Source: Loigolactobacillus bifermentans DSM 20003
Lineage (GTDB): Bacteria > Bacillota > Bacilli > Lactobacillales > Lactobacillaceae
NCBI RefSeq assembly: GCF_001434575.1
Contig: NZ_AZDA01000093.1
Span: 1-58,271, forward strand
Direction of reading: 5' to 3'
DNA: 58,271 nucleotides
The translations under genes were made by a program, and so were the position numbers. Shown here piece by piece: positions 48,006-55,382 of this stretch; within the stretch, counting starts at the first letter, position 1; the number at the start of each line of letters is the position of its first letter. The notes under the pieces are model-generated. The model was not told the DNA's origin and ran no database searches. It saw only the letters and a program-made list of their open reading frames with translations.

Positions 48006-48409
48006 AATGACACTCCAGTTCTATGGGTTGCTTTAAAGTGTTTTTGATTTTTGATGGTTGCCAAGAATAGGTAAATCGTGAACAACAACAAAATAGTAGG
48101 GAACACGAACCAATTTGGTAAGAAAATAAACCATAAACAACTGCCAATTCCTAAAATGTTTGCCAGCATTAACGCTGGAATGCGTAATGCTTTAAAATAC
48201 GATAAGACGTGACACAAAACGCCAAACCAGCAAAGCCAATGTAACCAGCCGATTCCATGTGTCCGAAAAGTTGTAAAGCTTGTGGCGCCAACTAAATGTT
48301 GTAAGCTTGGCATTAACAAACTGATCCCAGCTAACAAATTAATTAAAATCAAACAAAAGATAAGAAAACAATCAAATAAACCAGGAAACTTCAATGTTGA
48401 AAACTTCAT
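48002..48409 (-). CDS. four-helix membrane protein of unknown function, coupled to mvaS
   Basis: A 135-residue protein with about four hydrophobic segments (about 12-34, 50-70, 75-95, 100-118) and short basic ends. No family recognised. Several aromatic residues (HGIGWLHWLCWFG) lie at the second helix. AAGGAG lies 11 bases before its ATG. Its stop overlaps the mvaS ATG (ATGA), so the two are co-translated. A link to isoprenoid or lipid metabolism is inferred from this coupling only. Confidence 0.7.
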   Translation of the reverse strand: MKFSTLKFPGLFDCFLIFCLILINLLAGISLLMPSLQHLVGATSFTTFRTHGIGWLHWLCWFGVLCHVLSYFKALRIPALMLANILGIGSCLWFIFLPNWFVFPTILLLFTIYLFLATIKNQKHFKATHRTGVSL

Positions 48410-48449
48410 AAGCAGGCAAGCTCCTTAACAGATAAATGCATTCATGACT

Positions 48450-48458
48450 AGTATAACA
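48450..48458 (-). promoter_or_regulatory. candidate promoter of the membrane protein-mvaS operon
   Basis: Minus-strand TGTTATACT (extended -10, complement of 48450-48458); no good -35. Confidence 0.45.
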
Positions 48459-48478
48459 AAAAACAATGCGGTTTCACT

Positions 48479-49075
48479 TTAAATGACAGGTAAGTGTGTC
48501 ACTTGCTCGGCAGTTAGACACCAGCGTTGTAACGGACCACCCACTGTTGGCACCGATTGCGTCCGGGACTGGTTGACGATCGTTGTGGTTAACTGGTGTG
48601 TTAAGAGCGCGGCCGCAGGTGGTTGGGCCGCCCTACCAGCTGGTGACAACTGCTGGCCTTGGCCAATATAAGTGGTCTCGTAACGGGTTGACGCGCCGGT
48701 GATTGTTTGCCAGCCGTGATCGTAACGGCTGAGGTAAGCTTGCTGTCCGATAAAGCCGCCTAATAGAAATTGATTATCCGCTAGTGGTGTTTGGGCCACT
48801 AAATCGACTAACCCAGCTTGCATTTGCGGGAGTGTTTTTAAGCGCTTTTGATAGGCTAACCAAACGGTTAATTCACGAAAAGTTGCAGCATGACCATGCC
48901 AATTAAGCTGATATTGGCCGCTGGTGGCAAGTAACAAGTGTGATTTGGCTAAGTAAAAAATTTTTTGAGCGTGATCTGTTACCAAATGGGTTTCACCTTG
49001 TCGATAAGTGGTGAGACGCGAATCGCTCTGCATTAAAAGCCGATCGTAAAAAAGTGCTGCAACAACCAGAGTCAC
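48479..49075 (-). CDS. solitary proteasome-fold (Ntn-hydrolase) protein, HslV/Anbu-like
   Basis: A 198-residue protein whose N-terminus looks like a proteasome-type threonine peptidase. I start it at GTG (complement of 49073-49075), 7 bases after AGAAGAGG. This gives Met-Thr-Leu-Val-Val-Ala, so Met removal would expose Thr1. Counting from Thr1, Asp17 falls in the block QSDSRLT and a Lys (37) in HAQKIFYL, equivalent to Thr1/Asp17/Lys33 of HslV. SDSR is shared with Anbu-type proteins, and LLATSGQ fits the next strand. No hslU or other ATPase is adjacent. It is monocistronic with its own promoter. An ATG six codons earlier exists without a ribosome site and would bury Thr1. The fold assignment is by motif and not by search; the C-terminal half is not recognisable. 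Confidence 0.68.
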   Translation of the reverse strand: MTLVVAALFYDRLLMQSDSRLTTYRQGETHLVTDHAQKIFYLAKSHLLLATSGQYQLNWHGHAATFRELTVWLAYQKRLKTLPQMQAGLVDLVAQTPLADNQFLLGGFIGQQAYLSRYDHGWQTITGASTRYETTYIGQGQQLSPAGRAAQPPAAALLTHQLTTTIVNQSRTQSVPTVGGPLQRWCLTAEQVTHLPVI

Positions 49076-49111
49076 GTCATAACCTCTTCTCATTTTAAAT
49101 GTTGTAACCCT

Positions 49112-49141
49112 ATTATACCGAATTTGAAAAGTGACGACCAA
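49112..49141 (-). promoter_or_regulatory. promoter of the Ntn-hydrolase gene
   Basis: Minus-strand TTGGTC (complement of 49136-49141), 18-base spacer, TATAAT (complement of 49112-49117). Confidence 0.65.
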
Positions 49142-49239
49142 CAATTAATCGATTGATTCAATGAACTTTATGGAATTTACGATTCAATTGTTCGGCTTTT
49201 TAGGGTATGCTGATTAAGAATAAATAAGGGGATGATGGT

Positions 49240-50301
49240 ATGCCAGTAATTCAACAGGTGACAAGCACGGTGAAAGCAGCACGTTTAACCCATCCATTTA
49301 CAACAGCCAAACATACTGTTACTGAAATGGATAGCATTTATGTAACGATTCAATTGGAGAACGGGTTGATCGGACATGGTGCTGCAACGCCAAATGAAGT
49401 GGTAACGGGTGATACATTAGCGACGACACAGACTGTGATCGAACACGTCATTGCGCCAAAAATTCAGGGGCTCGATTTAGCAGATTGGCAGCAATTATTA
49501 CAACAAGTTAAAACAGCGATTGAGCATAATACGCCGGCGAAGGCTGCTATTGAAATTGCATTGTACGATTTACTAAGCCAGTGGTTCAAGGTGCCACTGG
49601 TGACGTTATTAGGTGCACAGCCGCAACCTGTGATCACAGATTATACCATTAGCATTGGGTCGACAACGGAAATGATCGCAGCGGCCCAGGATAAAGTTGC
49701 TGCGGGCTTTACTGCGTTAAAAATCAAACTGGGGACGAGTCCTTTATCTGAAGACTTACACCGCGTTCAGCAAATCTCAACGGCTGTTGGCCCACAAGTT
49801 CGTTTACGGTTAGATGCAAATCAAGCCTGGACCACTAAGGAAGCACTAGTAGCTGTCGCACAATTGACGCAACTCGGCTTACCAATTGATTTTATTGAAC
49901 AGCCGGTTAAGGCCGGTAACTTAGTCGGTTTAAAGCAGGTGACACAAGCGTCATTGTTGCCGATTATGGCTGATGAAAGTGTTCATTCGTATGCGGATGC
50001 TTTGAAACTAGTGACAACGCATTGTTGTGATTATATTAATATTAAGTTAATGAAATCCGGCGGTCTAAGTGAAGCTGAAAAAATCGATCAGCTGTGTGCG
50101 GCGAATGGTGTGGGCTGCATGTTAGGGTGCATGATCGAATCGCAAGTAAGTTTAGCAGCAGCCGTCGCTTTTGTTGCCAGTCATCCGAATGTGAAATTTG
50201 CTGATTTAGATGCTGTCTATATGACAGATGAGCAACTAAAGCAACCATACTTTGAGCTGCATCAAAATAAAATTTACTTAAATCAGCAAACAGGATTGTA
50301 A
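49240..50301 (+). CDS. dipeptide epimerase (L-Ala-D/L-Glu type), enolase superfamily
   Basis: A 353-residue muconate-lactonising-type enolase protein. All catalytic residues are in place: Lys161 and Lys163 (ALKIKLG), metal ligands Asp192 (LRLDANQAW), Glu220 (DFIEQP) and Asp245 (IMADES), and Lys269 (NIKLMKSGG). These positions are one more than those of Bacillus YkfB, L-Ala-D/L-Glu epimerase of murein peptide recycling. ATG 49240 follows AAGGGGATGATGG. It is followed by a peptide transporter, which fits a role in handling imported or recycled dipeptides. Exact specificity unproven. Confidence 0.88.
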   Translation: MPVIQQVTSTVKAARLTHPFTTAKHTVTEMDSIYVTIQLENGLIGHGAATPNEVVTGDTLATTQTVIEHVIAPKIQGLDLADWQQLLQQVKTAIEHNTPAKAAIEIALYDLLSQWFKVPLVTLLGAQPQPVITDYTISIGSTTEMIAAAQDKVAAGFTALKIKLGTSPLSEDLHRVQQISTAVGPQVRLRLDANQAWTTKEALVAVAQLTQLGLPIDFIEQPVKAGNLVGLKQVTQASLLPIMADESVHSYADALKLVTTHCCDYINIKLMKSGGLSEAEKIDQLCAANGVGCMLGCMIESQVSLAAAVAFVASHPNVKFADLDAVYMTDEQLKQPYFELHQNKIYLNQQTGL

Positions 50302-50310
50302 TCGATTACA
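50297..50310. promoter_or_regulatory. perfect 14-bp palindrome before the dtpT promoter
   Basis: TGTAATCGATTACA overlaps the epimerase stop codon and ends 19 bases before the dtpT -35. A possible operator. Confidence 0.45.
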
Positions 50311-50329
50311 GCCTTGGCCGCATAAAAGA

Positions 50330-50358
50330 TTGACGCTGACACTTGGTCAAGGTAAAAT
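50330..50358 (+). promoter_or_regulatory. dtpT promoter
   Basis: TTGACG (50330-50335), 17-base spacer, TAAAAT (50353-50358). An imperfect 22-base palindrome at 50362-50383 covers the expected transcription start. Confidence 0.8.
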
Positions 50359-50422
50359 AATAAAATGAGTAATTATTCATTTTAATTTCATCATTTTATC
50401 ATGATTGAACGGGGGACTCCGG

Positions 50423-51907
50423 GTGAAAAAAGAGATTGATACCGCATTTTTTGGTCAGCCACGTGGTTTGGCCACGCTGTTTTTTACTGAAATGTGGGAA
50501 CGATTAAGTTATTATGGCATGCGTGCTATTTTACTGTTTTATATGTATTATGCTGTTGCCAAAGGCGGTTTAGGGTTTGATCAAGCAACCGCCGCGTCTA
50601 TTATGTCGATTTATGGATCGATGGTTTATATGGCCGGTGTGGTTGGTGGTTGGCTTAGTGATCGTGTTTGGGGTAGTCGGTTAACGGTATTTATTGGTGG
50701 TGTATTGATCATGTGCGGCCACATTGCGTTAGCTTTACCATTTGGATCAACCATGCTTTTTATTTCAATTGCATTAATTGTGATGGGAACTGGGTTATTA
50801 AAGCCGAATGTTTCTGAAATGGTCGGTGGCTTGTATTCTGAAGACGATCGTCGGCGCGATGCTGGCTTTAGCATGTTTATTTTTGGGGTGCAAGTTGGTG
50901 CCGCTGTGGCGCCAATTGCCGTACCAATGATTGCCAGCGCTTTTGGTCACAATGGTAATATGAACTTTCACGCGGGCTTTTCACTAGCGGCGATTGGGAT
51001 GTTCTTTGGGTTACTTCAGTATGCACTGGACGGCAAAAAGTATTTGCATAAAGAATCCTTGCACCCACAAGATCCGATTGCACCGCAAGACGTGCGCAAA
51101 GTCACCATGGGGGTTGTTGGCGTTATTGCAGTGTTGGCCATTATTTTAATCGGCATGGGTGTAACAGGCAATTTAAACGTCACTAACATTATTTTGTTGA
51201 TCACTGTGATTGCGATTTGTCTGCCAGTGATTTACTTTGTCATGATGTTAACGAGTCGGAAAGTCACCAAAGTCGAACGACGGCATGTGGTGGCCTATAT
51301 TCCATTATTTTTAGCAGCGGTGATTTTTTGGGCGATTGAAGAATCTGGCTCAGTGATTTTAGCGCTATTTGCACAAGAACGGACAATTTTACACGTTGGC
51401 GGCTGGCATTTCCAGGCTTCTAACTTTCAAACGTTGAACCCGTTATTTATGATGATTTTTACACCGTTTTTTGTTCGATTGTGGAGCAAATGGAAAAATC
51501 AACCGTCGGAAGCATCAAAATTTTCAGCAGGTCTGTTGTTTGCTGGTGTGTCTTACCTTTGGATGACACTGCCAGGTTTGTTACATGGGACGACGGCTGG
51601 GCGAGTCAGTCCGTTTTGGTTAGTGGGTTCCTGGTTTTTCGTTGAAATTGGTGAAATGCTGATCTCACCAATTGGTTTGTCCATTACCACAAAATTATCA
51701 CCGAAAGCCTTTAAAGGGCAGATGATGAGCATGTGGTTTTTAGCTAATTCTGCTGGTCAGGCGATTAACTCTCAAATTGTGAAATACTATTCAGCCAATA
51801 CTGAAATTGTTTATTTCGCTATTGTTGGGGTGGTCAGTGTCGCCATTGGCCTGTTATTATTCTGTTTTGTAAAGCCGATTAATCGGTTGACGCAAGCTAG
51901 TGCATAA
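50423..51907 (+). CDS. dtpT: POT-family di/tripeptide:proton symporter
   Basis: DtpT imports di- and tripeptides with protons. The start is GTG 50423 (MKKEIDTAFFGQP); a TTG at 50405 would place the start in the leader. The 494-residue protein has about 14 membrane helices and the POT motif EMWERLSYYGMRA (ExxERxxYY). Conserved blocks GTGLLKPNVSEMVGGLY and ISPIGLSITTKLSP also fit. It has its own promoter with palindromic sites nearby. Confidence 0.93.
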   Translation: MKKEIDTAFFGQPRGLATLFFTEMWERLSYYGMRAILLFYMYYAVAKGGLGFDQATAASIMSIYGSMVYMAGVVGGWLSDRVWGSRLTVFIGGVLIMCGHIALALPFGSTMLFISIALIVMGTGLLKPNVSEMVGGLYSEDDRRRDAGFSMFIFGVQVGAAVAPIAVPMIASAFGHNGNMNFHAGFSLAAIGMFFGLLQYALDGKKYLHKESLHPQDPIAPQDVRKVTMGVVGVIAVLAIILIGMGVTGNLNVTNIILLITVIAICLPVIYFVMMLTSRKVTKVERRHVVAYIPLFLAAVIFWAIEESGSVILALFAQERTILHVGGWHFQASNFQTLNPLFMMIFTPFFVRLWSKWKNQPSEASKFSAGLLFAGVSYLWMTLPGLLHGTTAGRVSPFWLVGSWFFVEIGEMLISPIGLSITTKLSPKAFKGQMMSMWFLANSAGQAINSQIVKYYSANTEIVYFAIVGVVSVAIGLLLFCFVKPINRLTQASA

Positions 51908-51932
51908 ACTGATATAACTATATAAAATTAAG

Positions 51933-51977
51933 AAATCGTGTATCGAGTTGAGAACACTCTGATATACGATTTTTTTA
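51933..51977 (+). terminator. dtpT terminator
   Basis: Stem AAATCGTGTATC / GATATACGATTT (one G-U pair) with a 16-base loop, then T7. Confidence 0.85.
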
Positions 51978-52051
51978 TGGATATTATAAATCTTTAATGT
52001 AGCAAAAATACTTTAATCGTGTAAAATAATATTGTGAGGAGGTGAACGTGT

Positions 52052-53217
52052 TTGATAAAAACTCATAAAATTAAAATGTATCCTAATGATGCTATGCGTA
52101 AAGTCTTAAATAGCTTATTTGATTATCGTCGCTATTGCTATAATTTGGCACTTGAAGTCTGGAATGACATGTATGATGAATCACTGTTAATGAATGATAA
52201 AGCGTTACGGCCTAATGAATGTAAAGTTCGGAATGAACTGGTTTTTAATAAAATGGATTGGCAATATTACTTATCGGCAAGAGTCTTACAATTTGCAGTG
52301 AGTGATTTAGCACAAGCATGGCAAAACTTTTTTGATCCGAAGATGAAGCGACATAATAGACCAAAATTTAAATCAAGTAAAAAATCCCAGCATATTTTTA
52401 AAACGGACCGTGCAAAATTAATTTGTGGAAAACTTCGATTAGATAAACCACACCAGTATAGAGAAGATTGGTGTGATATTAGATTAGCGGAGCAAGTTCG
52501 ATGGGAGGGTAAACTGAAACTGGCAATCATAGCTAAAGAGGCGGATGGTTACTATGTTTCGCTTGCAATAAAGGTCGTTGACCAGCCCTTACGGGAGAAA
52601 ACAAAGCAAGTGACAGGTGTTGACGTAAATATTGGTAAGTTCAATTATAAAACGAAAAATGGCTATCGTGTTTTGAAAACATTATCGCCTCAATTAGTAG
52701 GATTGTATAGACGTGTGGCTAATTATCAGCGTATTTTAGCGCGTAAGCGACAAGTTAATAAAAAAATTTTGATTCCAAGCAATATCGTAAAACGAGAGCC
52801 AAGTTGAAAAGATGCTATCAAAAAATAACTAGAATACAGATGGATATACTTTATAAGTTTATAGCGCAGTTAGTAACAGTTAATGATGTGATTGCAATAG
52901 AAGATCTAAATAATACATGTATGAAAATGAATCGGCACATGTCCAAAAGCTTACATCGTGCAATGTTTGGCAAATTTAAAAAAATAATGCAATATAAGTG
53001 TGAATGGTGTGGTGTGAAATTAGTATTGGTTGATCGCTTTTACCCAAGTACACAGCGTTGTTCCTGTTGCGGTAATATAAAAAAAGGCACAGATAAAATT
53101 GGATTATCAGGTAATGCTAAACATCATACAAAACATCATGAATATCATTGCTATAAGTGTGGTGTAAAACTGAACCGTGATGAAAATGCAGTTGAAAATC
53201 TGATTCAGTATATATAA
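52052..53217 (+). pseudogene. tnpB: TnpB RNA-guided nuclease, frame broken near 52766
   Basis: Two frames together encode a TnpB of about 388 residues. The first (52052-52807, TTG start after GAGGAGGTGA) holds the N-terminal domain (IKTHKIKMYPNDAMRKVLN) and the first RuvC Asp in GVDVNIGKF. The second frame carries KTRAKLKRCYQKITRIQMD, the catalytic Glu (IAIEDLN), zinc-finger cysteines (CSCCG, CYKCG) and the last RuvC Asp (NRDENAVENL). The break lies at a run of seven A (52760-52766): a -1 shift there joins the frames with family-like sequence. All catalytic residues remain, so the break is recent, a sequencing error, or a -1 recoding site. Confidence 0.85.
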
Positions 53218-53326
53218 TAAATAAGTTAATGATATAAGGTGTGGCTCACGCCATAAAAACTTAAGAGTTGGTCCATGCTATTATGAAATGTTTCGTAATG
53301 GGGATACTAATGAAGACGAAGTTGAC
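53146..53326 (+). ncRNA. probable omegaRNA (reRNA) scaffold of TnpB
   Basis: In IS605-type elements the 3' end of tnpB and the right end encode the guide scaffold. Here hairpins GGTGTG/CACGCC (53238-53252) and ATTATGAAA/TTTCGTAAT (53280-53299) lie between the tnpB stop and the right end at about 53326. The guide would be the flanking host bases after 53326. The 5' limit is approximate. Confidence 0.5.
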
Positions 53327-53526
53327 TAAATAATATTGATTAATCAAATAAATTAACTATTTGAGATTCAGAATGATATTTTTCAATAATTTAGAGAGCA
53401 GAGTACAGGATTTGAAGCATAAAATCATTAACAATTCAGTAGTTATCCATAAAAAAAGTAGAAACACAGTTAAACAAATCGTTTAACAATATTTCTACTT
53501 CTCAGGCATTCTATAAAGGTTCCAAA
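53327..53526. other. AT-rich intergenic DNA between TnpB element and tRNA-Ser
   Basis: The gap between the tnpB stop (53217) and tRNA-Ser (53527) is about 309 bases. It holds the omegaRNA end, then AT-rich sequence with no supported gene, then the tRNA terminator at 53451-53500. Confidence 0.6.
53451..53500 (-). terminator. tRNA-Ser terminator
   Basis: Outer stem AAGTAGAAA / TTTCTACTT (53456-53464 with 53492-53500) plus inner GTTTAAC/GTTAAAC pairing, followed on the minus strand by T7. Confidence 0.82.
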
Positions 53527-53613
53527 GGAGAGTACAAGATTCGAACTTGCGCGCCGGTATAAGCCGGTTCGCCGGATTTCGAGTCCGGTGCATTACCACT
53601 CTGCCAACTCTCC
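53527..53613 (-). tRNA. tRNA-Ser (anticodon CGA)
   Basis: An 87-base serine tRNA with 7-bp acceptor GGAGAGT/ACTCTCC, anticodon stem CCGGA/TCCGG around the loop CTCGAAA (anticodon CGA, reads UCG), a long variable arm (CCGG-CTTATA-CCGG) and T-arm with TTCGAAT. The CCA is not encoded. The base after the acceptor (discriminator) is T, whereas bacterial tRNA-Ser normally has G73. A TATAAT lies upstream on the minus strand. Confidence 0.93.
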
Positions 53614-53707
53614 AGAACATATTATATTTTAACAAACTTTTGTAAACTTGCAAGTTATTTATTGAAATGCCATCATAAATATTAATGAAAAAATTCACAA
53701 TTAAAGA

Positions 53708-53735
53708 TTGCTAATTTTAAATTAAATGGTATATT
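53708..53735 (+). promoter_or_regulatory. promoter of the small orphan gene
   Basis: TTGCTA (53708-53713), 16-base spacer, TATATT (53730-53735). Confidence 0.55.
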
Positions 53736-53793
53736 ATTAAAGGTTATTTAATTGAACCGTAAACATGAACATTGTGGTTGTGGGGTGATTTAT

Positions 53794-53976
53794 ATGGCGC
53801 AATGGATTTATGTTGTTTTTTACGAGAACAAAGATACAGCAGAATTTGAAGTGATTAAGGCTTTTAAATCTGAGCAGCGTGCCATTGATTTTGTGAAATT
53901 ATTGATGTATGCGCCATTTGAGAGACATTCATTAGAAAAGGGATTTTACACTTATCGACCGATTCCAATGACTTAA
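53794..53976 (+). CDS. 60-residue protein of unknown function
   Basis: A small soluble protein starting at ATG 53794 (MAQWIYVVFYENKDT) after GGGGTGA; a TTG at 53752 would add 14 residues with a Cys/His cluster (HEHCGCG). It has aromatic beta-strand character early (WIYVVFYE), a central helix (KSEQRAIDFVKLL), and ends FYTYRPIPMT. I do not recognise a family. It has a promoter and shares a terminator with convergent lexA. Confidence 0.6.
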   Translation: MAQWIYVVFYENKDTAEFEVIKAFKSEQRAIDFVKLLMYAPFERHSLEKGFYTYRPIPMT

Positions 53977-54018
53977 AAATAGGATCAAAATCTTAATCTT
54001 AAGATTTTGATCCTATTT
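53977..54018. terminator. bidirectional terminator small gene/lexA
   Basis: Perfect 19-bp stem (53977-53995 with 54000-54018) with a 4-base loop; strong for both convergent genes. Confidence 0.9.
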
Positions 54019-54020
54019 GT

Positions 54021-54641
54021 TTACATATGATTCCGATAAAGACCAACCACACGGCCTAAAATCGTCACAGTGTCTAAAATAATGGGTTCAAAGGTATCAT
54101 TTTCAGGTTGTAACCGAATATGGTCTGTTTCTTTAAAGAAACGTTTGCAGGTTGCTTCGTCTTCAGCAGTCATGGCAATGACAATATCGCCATTATCAGC
54201 GGTACTTTGTTTCCGAACAAAGACTTGATCGCCATCTAAGATGCCAGCGTTGATCATACTTTCACCGCGGATCGTCAGCATGAAGATGTCTCGATCGCTG
54301 TCGTTTAAGTCCGGTGGAATCGGGAAAAAGTCTGTTGCATCTTCTACAGCCAAAATAGGGATGCCAGCTGTCACCGTGCCTAAAACAGGAATCTTGGTAG
54401 GCTGAACGCCTAGCTCAGTTAAGCCAGCTTGGGTTAATTCAATTGCACGGGGCTTGGTTGGATCCTTTTGGAGAAAGCCTTTCTTCTCCAAACGTGCCAA
54501 ATGGCCGTGAACCGTGGACGTTGATGAAAGATTCACCGCGGCGCCAATTTCGCGTACTGTTGGCGGGTATCCTTTTTCGCTAACACGTTCATGAATAAAC
54601 CGCAAGACTTCGAGTTGTTTTGTTTCATGGGTTTTTGTCAT
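54021..54641 (-). CDS. lexA: LexA, SOS repressor
   Basis: LexA represses DNA-damage genes and self-cleaves with RecA filaments. ATG at the complement of 54639-54641 follows GAGGTG, giving 206 residues. The winged helix is at about 26-55 ([22 protein letters not shown]). The cleavage site is Ala92-Gly93 (VTAGIP), with catalytic Ser128 (GESM) and Lys166 (TCKRFF). An SOS box covers its -35, so it is autoregulated. It diverges from ynzC. Confidence 0.96.
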   Translation of the reverse strand: MTKTHETKQLEVLRFIHERVSEKGYPPTVREIGAAVNLSSTSTVHGHLARLEKKGFLQKDPTKPRAIELTQAGLTELGVQPTKIPVLGTVTAGIPILAVEDATDFFPIPPDLNDSDRDIFMLTIRGESMINAGILDGDQVFVRKQSTADNGDIVIAMTAEDEATCKRFFKETDHIRLQPENDTFEPIILDTVTILGRVVGLYRNHM

Positions 54642-54672
54642 TGGTGCCACCTCAGTTTTTATGATTACTTTG

Positions 54673-54701
54673 AGTTTAGCATATCAAAACAGATATTTCA
54701 A
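54673..54701 (-). promoter_or_regulatory. lexA promoter
   Basis: Minus-strand TTGAAA (complement of 54696-54701), 17-base spacer, TAAACT (complement of 54673-54678). Confidence 0.75.
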
Positions 54702-54712
54702 ACAAATGTTCG
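54699..54712. promoter_or_regulatory. SOS (LexA) box
   Basis: Minus strand CGAACATTTGTTTG matches the Gram-positive LexA site CGAACATATGTTCG except for three positions in the right half. It overlaps the lexA -35 and ends 11 bases before the ynzC -35. Confidence 0.8.
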
Positions 54713-54723
54713 TGTCTAAAAAG

Positions 54724-54751
54724 TTGATTATCCGCATTTTTTTGGTATTAT
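54724..54751 (+). promoter_or_regulatory. ynzC promoter
   Basis: TTGATT (54724-54729), 16-base spacer, TATTAT (54746-54751). Confidence 0.65.
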
Positions 54752-54797
54752 TATGAGGAATCTGAAAAAAGAATTTTAATGAATAGAGGAATGTCGA

Positions 54798-55037
54798 TTG
54801 GCAATTACAAAACGCTTAAAACGAATTAACGAATTAGCAGCTAAATCCCGTGAAGAAGGCTTAACACCTGCTGAAAAGGCTGAACAAAAGCAACTTCGCG
54901 CGGATTACATTGAAAGCTTTAAAGCAAATTTTCGGCAACAACTTGAAACCACGCAATTGTTCAATAAAAAAGGACAAGAGATCACACCTCAAAAAGTTCA
55001 AAAAATTCAACGTGAACGCGGTTGGCGCGATGATTAG
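54798..55037 (+). CDS. ynzC: YnzC family protein (DUF896)
   Basis: A 79-residue helical protein with KRLKRINELAAKSREEGLTP and EKAEQKQLRADYIESFK, the DUF896 hallmark (a helix-loop-helix). In Bacillus subtilis ynzC belongs to the LexA-controlled yneA operon beside lexA, but its function is unknown. Start TTG 54798 after AGAGGA. Divergent from lexA across an SOS box. Confidence 0.9.
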   Translation: MAITKRLKRINELAAKSREEGLTPAEKAEQKQLRADYIESFKANFRQQLETTQLFNKKGQEITPQKVQKIQRERGWRDD

Positions 55038-55113
55038 TTTCAAAATCGGACTTTGCTTTTTAGGCGGACTTGTGTAGAATATTGAATGAGTCATAGGGAA
55101 GGAGCGCGTGATT

Positions 55114-55335
55114 TTGGGAACATTAATTCTCATTCTGGTCATTGGGATTGCGATTGGTGCAGTTGCAGGTTTTTTCGCGGCACGTCAATACATGAAACGT
55201 TATTTAGCCGATAACCCACCAATTTCTGAAGATATGATGCGTCAAATGATGATGCAAATGGGGCAAAAACCTTCACAAAAGAAATTGCACCAAATGATGG
55301 TATCAATGAAAGCTCAGGCCAAAAAGAATAAGTAA
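55114..55335 (+). CDS. yneF: YneF family membrane protein (UPF0154)
   Basis: A 73-residue protein with one N-terminal membrane helix and the conserved FFAARQYMKRYLADNPPI and MMMQMGQKPSQKK. Start is TTG 55114 (9 bases after GGAAGGAG) or GTG 55108 (3 bases after it). It follows ynzC, as in the lexA region of Bacillus, where intervening genes exist. Function unknown. Confidence 0.87.
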   Translation: MGTLILILVIGIAIGAVAGFFAARQYMKRYLADNPPISEDMMRQMMMQMGQKPSQKKLHQMMVSMKAQAKKNK

Positions 55336-55367
55336 TAAAAAAACTACCTTGTTCGGGTAGTTTTTTT
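55336..55367. terminator. bidirectional terminator yneF/plsC
   Basis: Stem AAAACTACC / GGTAGTTTT with a 7-base loop, A run on the left and T7 on the right. Confidence 0.88.
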
Positions 55368-55382
55368 GTGCTGACGTGAGCG

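Larger units (their letters stand above)
51990..53326 (+). mobile_element. IS200/IS605-superfamily TnpB-only element (left end approximate)
   Basis: The element carries a TnpB gene and no TnpA. The right end is probably the GTTGAC at 53321-53326, after hairpins at 53238-53252 and 53280-53299; this arrangement is typical of IS605-type right ends. The left end lies somewhere in the AT-rich 51978-52036 and could not be fixed. It sits between dtpT and tRNA-Ser. Confidence 0.6.
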
